A stretch of DNA of 5,622 nt. It comes from CAWHOW01 sp050013795 (lineage in GTDB: Bacteria > Bacteroidota > Bacteroidia > Bacteroidales > CG2-30-32-10). The stretch lies in assembly GCA_050013795.1 (NCBI GenBank), contig JBEKEO010000240.1:1-5622 (forward strand). Direction: 5' to 3'. A model generated the notes under the pieces. It was not told the origin of the DNA. It worked only from the letters and a program-made list of their open reading frames with translations, and did not search any database. The position numbers were made by a program, and so were the translations under genes. Of the stretch, positions 1 to 5,622 are shown in pieces (within the stretch, counting starts at the first letter, position 1; each line of letters opens with the position of its first letter).

Positions 1-597
1 GTGTTACCATATACATATCATTGGAATTCAATACCGGTGCAAACTACACAAATAGCCACCAATCTTCCTGCAGGTGTATATGATGTAACAGTAACTGATC
101 ATTCTGGCTGTACAGCGACAAATACGGTTACCATATTAGGCTTTCCCGCTCCAACAGATACCATAGCCACTATAGTTGGAGCAAAATGTAATAAATCAGA
201 CGGATTGCTAACCGTAACAGTAAATGGAGGGACACCGCCGTATCTATATCTATGGAATACAACTCCGGCGCAAAGCGGGCCAACAGCGTCAAATATACCT
301 GCCGGAACTTATTCTGTTTCAATAACTGACGCCAATGGATGTCATGCAACTGCAACGGCAGTTGTACCTAACACCAATATACCAACAGCCACAGTATCAT
401 CAACAGACGCATATTGTGGAAATGCAAATGGAACAGCCACAGTAACAGCTGCAGGAGGAAGCGGAGGGTTTACGTATTATTGGAGCAATAATCAGATAAC
501 AGCAATAGATACAGGATTAACAGGGGGGATATATACGGTAACAGTGACAGATGATAGCAATTGCACGGTAACAGCCACAATAAGCGTGACGAATATA
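1..597 (+). repeat. Tandem SprB-type protein repeats (about 72-74 codons each)
   Basis: Two full units (about 151-372 and 379-597) and the end of a third (1-144) encode divergent copies of one immunoglobulin-like module. Each unit ends in V-I/V-T-D-x-x-x-C, and each full unit carries another Cys near its start (AKCN, AYCG). The relationship is clear at protein level. At DNA level only short stretches such as acagccacagtaacag recur, so these are old, diverged repeats rather than recent duplications. Confidence 0.8.
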
Positions 598-1155
598 CCA
601 GGTCCGACTGCAGGTTTTACGGAACAACCAAAAATTCTGACATTGTTAGATGGTCCGGTGACCTTTACAGATAATTCTATAGATAATTTTCCAGGTAATT
701 TTATTGTAAGTTGGTCATGGAATTTCGGGGATTTAACTTTAGGCAGCGGCAGTTATATACAGCATCAGTATTCTAATCTGGGTACATATCTGGTAACACT
801 AATAGTTACAGACAATCACGGCTGCAAGGATACCATAAGTGATACGATAAAAATTAAAGATTATTATACTTTTTACATTCCAAATGCTTTTTCTCCCAAC
901 AGTGATGGTTTAAATGATCTTTTCTACCCAAGTGGTAATGATGTAGATTCGAACAATTTTAGTATGATGATTTATGATCGTTGGGGGAATTTAGTTTTCC
1001 AAACGAATAAATGGTGTATAACACATGATTTAATAGGACATGGAGAAGGATGGAACGGAACCAAAAATAACCTTGGGTCGTTAAATAGTGTTGAGATGGA
1101 TGTCTATGTATATAGAATTCGTCTTACAGATCTCAATGGGATTAAACATGAATAA
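1..1155 (+). CDS. T9SS-secreted surface protein with SprB repeats, PKD domain and type B sorting domain (5' partial)
   Basis: This is the C-terminal 384 residues of a secreted adhesin-like protein. The GTG at position 1 is not a credible start, because it falls inside a SprB repeat (PYTYHW, then NLPAGVYDVTVTD), so the gene continues upstream. Domain order in the visible part is as follows. A partial SprB repeat covers residues 1-48, with full repeats at about 51-124 and 127-199; the units share the pattern GG-PPY-Y-W, then AGTYSVSITDANGC. A PKD domain spans about 201-287 (SWNFGD at 239-244, YSNLGTYLVTLIVTD at 257-271). A gliding-motility-type C-terminal domain starts at about 289 (IPNAFSPNSDGLND 293-306, IYDRWGNLVF 324-333, GWNGT 350-354, MDVYVYRI 366-373). 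By family knowledge such proteins cross the outer membrane through the type IX system and act as surface adhesins or matrix components. The protein stops at IKHE, apparently before the last strand of the sorting domain, at tandem TAA TAG stops. Ligand and exact role cannot be told. Confidence 0.9.
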   Translation: MLPYTYHWNSIPVQTTQIATNLPAGVYDVTVTDHSGCTATNTVTILGFPAPTDTIATIVGAKCNKSDGLLTVTVNGGTPPYLYLWNTTPAQSGPTASNIPAGTYSVSITDANGCHATATAVVPNTNIPTATVSSTDAYCGNANGTATVTAAGGSGGFTYYWSNNQITAIDTGLTGGIYTVTVTDDSNCTVTATISVTNIPGPTAGFTEQPKILTLLDGPVTFTDNSIDNFPGNFIVSWSWNFGDLTLGSGSYIQHQYSNLGTYLVTLIVTDNHGCKDTISDTIKIKDYYTFYIPNAFSPNSDGLNDLFYPSGNDVDSNNFSMMIYDRWGNLVFQTNKWCITHDLIGHGEGWNGTKNNLGSLNSVEMDVYVYRIRLTDLNGIKHE

Positions 1156-1179
1156 TAGAACAAAACACATAGTGTCAAA

Positions 1180-1204
1180 AGCAAAGTATTGCTAATAATA
1201 GCAA
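1180..1204. terminator. Weak candidate bidirectional terminator between convergent genes
   Basis: In the 52-base gap between the two convergent stop codons, AGCAA (1180-1184), TTGCT (1189-1193) and TAGCAA (1199-1204) can pair in two mutually exclusive ways. One is a 5-bp stem with an AGTA loop. The other is a 6-bp stem, TTGCTA with TAGCAA, around an ATAA loop. Downstream on the plus strand the sequence is T-rich but has no clean T tract (ttaatatttattcttctt). Position supports a terminator role, but the stems are short and AT-rich, so this is a guess from context. Confidence 0.3.
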
Positions 1205-1207
1205 CAG

Positions 1208-2839
1208 TTAATATTTATTCTTCTTAACTAACTTAGCTGCTAGTTTCAGGGCATTATAAGCATTAACGACTCCTCCGGTTTTACACAGGCTGCCAAAAGC
1301 TACAATATGCTTAACATCGTGTTTGGTATCGGGTTTATATACTTTCAGTTTAGCATACGGTGTAACTGTTTTCAGCAGAATATCCTTTAGTTGCACAGCG
1401 CTCAGTTCAGGGTAATACGACCATACAAGAGCTGCCACTCCTGAAACAATAGGGCAAGAGAAGCTGGTGCCGTTAGTTTTATTATATCTGTTTTCAGGAT
1501 ACAGAGAAATAATATTCACTCCCGGTGCAAACAGGTCAACGCACTGACCATAATTAGAAAAGAATCCTGCCAGATTGGAATCGGCTTTCATATCGGAAGC
1601 TCCAACAGTTATCATGCTGGTAGCATAGGTTCCATCATTGAATTTTTTTGAGGGGTAATGTTCAATAGAATCATCATTCTCTCCATCGTTTCCTGCAGCA
1701 TGTACAAGAAGTATATTGTGGCTGCATGCATATTTAATGGCTTCGTCAACAAAGTTTTTCTGGGGTGAAAAAGCTTTTCCGAAACTCATGTTAATGATGT
1801 TTGCGCCATTGTCAACAGCATAATGTATGGCAAGCGCCACATCCTTATCGCGCTCGTCACCGTCGGGAACTATTCTGATGATCATAACTGAAACATCATC
1901 CGCAATGCCGTCAATGCCTATGCCGTTTTCCCTGCTTGCAGCAATCACACCTGCAACAAGAGTGCCGTGCTCAGGTTCCGGTCCTTTTACATTGTTGTTG
2001 CCGTATTTGTTATCGTTGATATTTTGAGGATCATCGCCCACAAGTGTTCTTGGATGAAAATCAAGGTTAAGGTATTTGTCCAGGTATAAGCTGTTGTGTT
2101 TAATAATAGCATTTAATGTGGCATCAGAGAAATTCCTTTTATACAGCGAGAGAAGATATATCCTTGCATTGATAACAGCAGTATCAGTAGAAGTTATACT
2201 TTCAACATCTTTTTTATCGAAATTTTCCTTATTAAGGTACTTGCTGATGATATTATTGGCATCATCACGTTTTATTGCTAAAGCATCAATGTGGCTTCTT
2301 TCGGTTTTATATTTTATCAACTGTTCATCGTATTTTGCTTTACACTGCATAAATAACCTATAATCATTCACCTGCGAGGTAGGAACATCAGCTATAGATT
2401 TTACATCATTAAAAATAGGATTGAATTTTTGCAGCATACGAGTGTATTCTACATTTTCAGAAGTGATATTCTCACCCTTTGAATTCCCGATAAAATTCCA
2501 TCCATACAGATCATCAACATAGCCGTTGTTATCGTCATCAATACCGTTATTAGCTATCTCTTTAGTGTTCTTCCATATTTTACCTTTCAGGTCGATATGG
2601 GCGGTATCAACACCCCCATCAATTACAGCGACAATTATTTTCTTCTTTGGAACTCTGTCTTTCAATAGTTCTTTGTATGCCCTTTCAATACTTACACCCT
2701 GAATTGTGTCAATTTTGGGATCTTTGTTATACCAGTTTAGGTATTTTTTTGACAGCGAATCAACAGAACCTCTCTGCGCTTTTAATGACAAAGAAAGAAT
2801 GGCAACAAAGCATAGAACGCAAAAGAATATTTTTCTCAT
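1208..2839 (-). CDS. Secreted subtilisin-like serine protease (peptidase family S8)
   Basis: A 543-residue subtilase exported from the cytoplasm. It begins with a Sec signal peptide (MRK, hydrophobic stretch FFCVLCFVAILSLSL, likely cleavage after LKA at 21). The catalytic triad is complete: Asp74 in AVIDGGVD, His291 in HGTLVAGVIA and Ser459 in GTSFSCPIVSG. The oxyanion-hole Asn384 is in HAAGNDG. After the Asp block comes an acidic, probably calcium-binding loop (NNGIDDDNNGYVDDLYGWNF, 97-116). The Asp-His spacing of 217 residues is far above the roughly 30 of subtilisin, because of a charged, mostly helical-looking insert (about 117-285). There is no obvious propeptide of the subtilisin type and no T9SS sorting domain (the protein ends VKKNKY), so a periplasmic or membrane-associated location is more likely than the cell surface. 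The ATG at 2839 is chosen because the signal peptide follows directly; no Shine-Dalgarno is visible. It is the last gene of the minus-strand set, 53 bases after lpxD. The substrate is unknown. Confidence 0.92.
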   Translation of the reverse strand: MRKIFFCVLCFVAILSLSLKAQRGSVDSLSKKYLNWYNKDPKIDTIQGVSIERAYKELLKDRVPKKKIIVAVIDGGVDTAHIDLKGKIWKNTKEIANNGIDDDNNGYVDDLYGWNFIGNSKGENITSENVEYTRMLQKFNPIFNDVKSIADVPTSQVNDYRLFMQCKAKYDEQLIKYKTERSHIDALAIKRDDANNIISKYLNKENFDKKDVESITSTDTAVINARIYLLSLYKRNFSDATLNAIIKHNSLYLDKYLNLDFHPRTLVGDDPQNINDNKYGNNNVKGPEPEHGTLVAGVIAASRENGIGIDGIADDVSVMIIRIVPDGDERDKDVALAIHYAVDNGANIINMSFGKAFSPQKNFVDEAIKYACSHNILLVHAAGNDGENDDSIEHYPSKKFNDGTYATSMITVGASDMKADSNLAGFFSNYGQCVDLFAPGVNIISLYPENRYNKTNGTSFSCPIVSGVAALVWSYYPELSAVQLKDILLKTVTPYAKLKVYKPDTKHDVKHIVAFGSLCKTGGVVNAYNALKLAAKLVKKNKY

Positions 2840-2892
2840 ATTGGCATATTTATTAGGAAGTGATTATTACAGGTCAATGCAGCTGAATAGCT

Positions 2893-3909
2893 TTATTTTT
2901 GATTCTTTTCCAGTTTATCCACTCTTTCTACTAGGTCGGGAAGATTGCGGAAGTGCACGAATGATTTCCTGTATTTATTTACTTCGAATGCAGGAGAACC
3001 CATTAATGTTTCTCCTTTTTTAGTATTTTTTGATAAACCCGATTGAGCTGCAACGATAGTCCCGTCAGCAATGTTTAGGTGCCCGATGATGCCCACCTGC
3101 CCGCTGAACATACAGTTTTTACCTATTTTAGTTGAACCTGCAACTACGTTGGCAGCTGCAACGTATGTGTTTTCGCCAACTTCAACATTATGCGCAATAT
3201 GAATTAAGTTATCAAACTTTACTCCTTTGTGAAGAATGGTCGAACCTAGTGTAGCTCTGTCAATAGTGCAATTGGCACCTATTTCAACATCGTCTTCTAT
3301 TACTACATTGCCTATCTGTGAAACTTTGGTGTTCTCTCCATTTTGAGGGGCAAATCTGAATCCATCGCTGCCTAGCACAACTCCTGAATGAATAATACAA
3401 TTCTTCCCGATTTTATTATCTGAATATATTTTAACCCCGGAAAAAATTATAGTGTTGTCATCTACAGTTGTATTGTCACCAATATAAACCTGAGGATATA
3501 TCTTAACATTATTCCCTATAATAGCATTCTCTCCGACATAAGCAAAAGCACCCACGTAAACCTTTTCGCCCACTTTGGCAGATGCTTCAATGCAACATTG
3601 TTTTGAAATGCCCACTTTATTTAACTTTATCTGGTTATACATTTCAAGGAGTTTCGCAAAAGCTAATTCAGCACTTTCAACCCGGATAAGTGTACTTTTA
3701 ACAGGGTGTTCGGGAACATAGCTTTTATTTACAATAACGGCAGTTGCATTAGTTTTATAAATGTAATGAGTATATAAAGGATTTGCAAGAAACGATAGGG
3801 AGCCTGGCTCTCCTTCTTCTATCTTTGATAATTTGTCAACGTAAGCTTCCTGTTCACCTTCAATGGTTCCATTAAGCATGTCTGCAATTTGTTTAACACT
3901 GAATTTCAT
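2893..3909 (-). CDS. lpxD: UDP-3-O-acylglucosamine N-acyltransferase LpxD
   Basis: LpxD transfers a 3-hydroxyacyl chain from acyl carrier protein to the 2-amino group of UDP-3-O-acylglucosamine, the third step of lipid A synthesis, in the cytoplasm. From the ATG at 3909 (MKFSVKQIADML) the protein is 338 residues, normal for the family. Residues about 25-64 match the N-terminal uridine-binding domain (SKIEEGEPGSLSFLANPLY). Hexapeptide repeats forming a left-handed beta helix run from about 95 to 310. Conserved blocks are DGFRFAPQ (182-189), EIGANCTIDRAT (209-220) and DNLIHIAHNVEVG (233-245), with the expected catalytic His240. A second conserved His lies in IIGH (277). A C-terminal helix ends VERVDKLEKNQK. 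The frame could be extended to a TTG at 3960, adding 17 residues and overlapping the upstream gene. I reject this because MKF is the usual N-terminus and TTG is a rare start. The gap to the upstream gene is 34 bases. The usual partners lpxC/fabZ and lpxA are not in the window. Confidence 0.95.
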   Translation of the reverse strand: MKFSVKQIADMLNGTIEGEQEAYVDKLSKIEEGEPGSLSFLANPLYTHYIYKTNATAVIVNKSYVPEHPVKSTLIRVESAELAFAKLLEMYNQIKLNKVGISKQCCIEASAKVGEKVYVGAFAYVGENAIIGNNVKIYPQVYIGDNTTVDDNTIIFSGVKIYSDNKIGKNCIIHSGVVLGSDGFRFAPQNGENTKVSQIGNVVIEDDVEIGANCTIDRATLGSTILHKGVKFDNLIHIAHNVEVGENTYVAAANVVAGSTKIGKNCMFSGQVGIIGHLNIADGTIVAAQSGLSKNTKKGETLMGSPAFEVNKYRKSFVHFRNLPDLVERVDKLEKNQK

Positions 3910-3943
3910 CTTAATAAATTTTTGTAATGTTAATTTTACCTTC

Positions 3944-4825
3944 TTATTGCTTACTGACAATTTTCATCAGCATCTTAAGTTCTTCAATCTTTTGAGTGTG
4001 ACCGAGTTTATCGTAAGCGTAAATTAAATTATTTATCAAACGGATGATAATATCCTGATTAGTACATGGTCTGAAGAAAATATCCTGTGATCCGATTTTA
4101 AGTTGTTTGATGAATAATTCTATTTCCTTCTTTGAAAATACGGCGCCTTTGCTGAAAGGATTGATGTAAAACAGCACTTCACCATCATCAAGAAAACTGA
4201 GTTTCTCTGCTGAAAGATCATTGGTGTATGCTAAAACGAAATGTTCGGGGAGGTTTACTCCGAACACAGGCAGTTGTAACTGTTGAGCAATGATAATGTA
4301 TAGCAACCCAAGTGATAAAGGATTTCCTTTATGGGTTTCAAGCAGGGTATTAAGATAAAAATTCTGAGGAGCATGAAAGTTAGTTGTATTACCGATGAAA
4401 CCGTGAACATCATAGAAGATGTGATTAATAACTTTTATCTTTTCAAGTGCAGTAAGACCTTCATTAAGTTCAAGCCAAATATCGCGTTTTATTTCTTCCA
4501 GCTTGCTTTTAATTTCTTCTTCTTTTATTTCGGGATATTGAAAGCGGGTAATGAGCAGATAACCAATATAAAGGTTATGTGAACCAAACTTTACCCAATT
4601 ACCTAGTTCATTTGTTATGATATCGTATTGTATTTTATGAATGATATTTAGGATGCGTTGCTGCATAGATGGATCGAATGAGTTTTCCCATCTTTCTTCA
4701 AGAAAAGGGACTGCATTTGCACCAAAAGAAAATATTTTATCGGCTATCTCTTCAAAGATACGTTCATCAGGCTCATCTGTCAGGCTAATAAGAGCTTTTA
4801 TTTCACGCTCATCCTTCTGATCCAT
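3944..4825 (-). CDS. SirB1-family transglutaminase-like protein
   Basis: A 293-residue protein, probably soluble and cytoplasmic, with no signal peptide or membrane segment. The N-terminal part (about 8-70) is helical and HEAT-like (ALISLTDEPDERIFEEI, then FLEERWENSF). The middle matches the Transglut_core2/SirB1 domain: NFHAPQNFYLNTLL (149-162), GNPLSLGLLYIIIAQQLQL (167-185), GVNLPEHFVLAY (189-200) and INPFSKG (221-227). The C-terminal 50 residues look like a TPR-type helical pair (IIRLINNLIYAYDKLG). The transglutaminase Cys is not visible at the expected helix start, where GNPLSLG stands, while His195 is kept. This is typical of SirB1 proteins, whose biochemical activity is not established. 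The ATG at 4825 is chosen because the following residues match the usual start of such Bacteroidota proteins. A GGAG lies only one base before it, too close to act as a normal Shine-Dalgarno. It sits 11 bases after the nucleoside phosphorylase stop and 34 before lpxD, so it is probably cotranscribed. Confidence 0.85.
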   Translation of the reverse strand: MDQKDEREIKALISLTDEPDERIFEEIADKIFSFGANAVPFLEERWENSFDPSMQQRILNIIHKIQYDIITNELGNWVKFGSHNLYIGYLLITRFQYPEIKEEEIKSKLEEIKRDIWLELNEGLTALEKIKVINHIFYDVHGFIGNTTNFHAPQNFYLNTLLETHKGNPLSLGLLYIIIAQQLQLPVFGVNLPEHFVLAYTNDLSAEKLSFLDDGEVLFYINPFSKGAVFSKKEIELFIKQLKIGSQDIFFRPCTNQDIIIRLINNLIYAYDKLGHTQKIEELKMLMKIVSKQ

Positions 4826-4836
4826 TCTCCAGTTTT

Positions 4837-5622
4837 TTATGTGGTGATTCTGTTAAGAACAGTTTGTATCATTTTCTCTATGGCAGGATGGTAATCTTTG
4901 CTGTATTGTTTGCTCACTCGGTTGGCTATAATAGTACATATAGTAACTGTTTGATGCCCGAGTATTGCACCAAGCCCGTAAAGAGCTGACGTTTCCATTT
5001 CAAAATTTGTAATGCGGTGTCCTTTATATTTAAAGGTTTCCATTTTGTCATTAAGTAAAGGGTCTGCAGGGACAATACGTAACTGCCTTCCTTGTGGTCC
5101 GTAGAATCCGGAAGCCGTAGCTGTAATACCTTTGAATAAACCATCGCCAAGTTTCTTCATCAATATTTCAGAAGCCTTAACTGTATATGGTCTTGCAAGT
5201 TTTGGCTCCCATGCTGTATGTTTAATGAAGGCTTCAGTAATTCCTTCATCATAAATGTTTTTATCGGTTTTATAAAAATTTAGTAATCCGTCGAAACCAA
5301 GCCCGTACTCTGACATGACGAAATCGTCAACAGGAATATCTCCCTGCAAAGCACCTGAAGTACCAAGCCGAATAATATTAAGAGTTGTATGTTTTTCTTT
5401 TATTTCACGTTTTTCAAGGTCAATATTTACCAGGGCATCCAGTTCGTTTACAACTATATCAATATTGTCAGTTCCAATGCCGGTCGAAAGTGCTGTAATT
5501 CTTTTTCCATTGTAGGTTCCGGTATGCGTTACAAACTCCCTATTCTGTATCTGGCATTCAATATTGGTAAAATGCTTGGAAATAGTTTTAACCCGCCCTT
5601 GATCGCCAACAACCAATATTAT
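4837..5622 (-). CDS. Nucleoside phosphorylase, uridine phosphorylase-like (5' partial)
   Basis: The enzyme cleaves a nucleoside with phosphate to free base and (deoxy)ribose 1-phosphate, a cytoplasmic salvage step. The frame is open to the window edge and begins IILVVGDQGRV, the typical phosphate-binding block near the N-terminus. The TTG at 5614-5616 is therefore an internal Leu, and perhaps 20-30 residues are missing. In the 261 visible residues the PNP/UDP phosphorylase family signatures are VGDQGRV (5-11), STGIGTDN (46-53), RLGTSGALQ (85-93), FYGPQGRQ (173-180) and NFEMETSALYGLG (206-218). The Phe-Tyr-x-x-Gln-x-Arg block resembles the uracil-binding residues of uridine phosphorylases, which favours uridine over purine nucleosides. 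The EMET block is where the ribose-contacting Met and Glu lie in the family. Substrate choice remains an inference. It is the most upstream visible gene of the minus-strand set, and its promoter lies outside the window. Confidence 0.88.
   Translation of the reverse strand: MILVVGDQGRVKTISKHFTNIECQIQNREFVTHTGTYNGKRITALSTGIGTDNIDIVVNELDALVNIDLEKREIKEKHTTLNIIRLGTSGALQGDIPVDDFVMSEYGLGFDGLLNFYKTDKNIYDEGITEAFIKHTAWEPKLARPYTVKASEILMKKLGDGLFKGITATASGFYGPQGRQLRIVPADPLLNDKMETFKYKGHRITNFEMETSALYGLGAILGHQTVTICTIIANRVSKQYSKDYHPAIEKMIQTVLNRITT

Noticed and set aside
1..3. GTG as start codon of the repeat protein
   Set aside because: It falls inside a SprB repeat with no signal peptide after it; the gene clearly continues upstream of the window.
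523..528. G6 run as a phase-variation tract in a surface protein gene
   Set aside because: Six Gs encoding a normal TGGIY repeat segment is too short to be a convincing slippage site, and the reading frame is intact.
1827..2363. Plus-strand open frames opposite the S8 protease
   Set aside because: They are shadows of the minus-strand gene with low-complexity Leu/Ser-rich translations.
2840..2892. Promoter (TTGACC, 16 bases, TAATAA on the minus strand) or small AGCT hairpin between lpxD and the protease
   Set aside because: Bacteroidota promoters usually have a TAnnTTTG -7 element, which I do not see; the hairpin stem is only 4 bp. Both are within chance in AT-rich DNA.
2706..3023. Plus-strand open frame of 105 codons across the lpxD/protease junction
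   Set aside because: It is antisense to two well-supported genes and its translation has no recognisable domain or sensible composition.
3910..3960. Upstream TTG start giving lpxD 17 extra residues and a 17-base overlap with the previous gene
   Set aside because: LpxD proteins typically begin close to MKFSVKQIA, the ATG at 3909 gives the normal length, and the extension shows no conserved features.
5614..5616. TTG as start of the nucleoside phosphorylase
   Set aside because: The frame stays open to the edge and the codons before it (Ile-Ile) fit the family strand leading into VGD-x-G-R-V.

Overview
The window is AT-rich and looks like a chromosomal piece of a member of the Bacteroidota. The evidence is a surface protein with SprB-type repeats, a PKD domain and a type B (gliding-motility type) C-terminal sorting domain of the type IX secretion system (T9SS). 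There is also an LpxD of Gram-negative lipid A synthesis, and the visible starts lack well-placed Shine-Dalgarno sequences, as is common in this phylum. I cannot name the genus.

Layout: positions 1-1155 (+) hold the 3' part of a large secreted repeat protein. A 52-base convergent gap follows, containing only small AT-rich hairpins. From 1208 to the right edge, everything is on the minus strand. In transcription order (right to left) these are: a nucleoside phosphorylase of the uridine phosphorylase type (4837-5622, 5' end outside the window); a SirB1/transglutaminase-like protein (3944-4825); lpxD (2893-3909); and a secreted subtilisin-like S8 protease (1208-2839). Gaps are 11, 34 and 53 bases with no convincing internal promoter or terminator, so a single transcript is plausible. 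Its promoter would lie beyond the window. No stretch over 300 bases is without a gene.

The operon members do not form an obvious pathway. They cover nucleoside salvage, a poorly understood transglutaminase-fold protein, lipid A acylation and extracytoplasmic proteolysis. The convergent repeat protein is an independent cell-surface gene.

Two start sites need care. The lpxD frame can be extended upstream to a TTG at 3960, but the ATG at 3909 fits the family. The nucleoside phosphorylase frame is open to the edge, so the TTG at 5616 is an internal Leu codon, not a start. I found no clear sign of a new system. The most notable points are the abrupt, apparently shortened end of the T9SS sorting domain, the long insert between the catalytic Asp and His of the protease, and lpxD lying without its usual lipid A neighbours.
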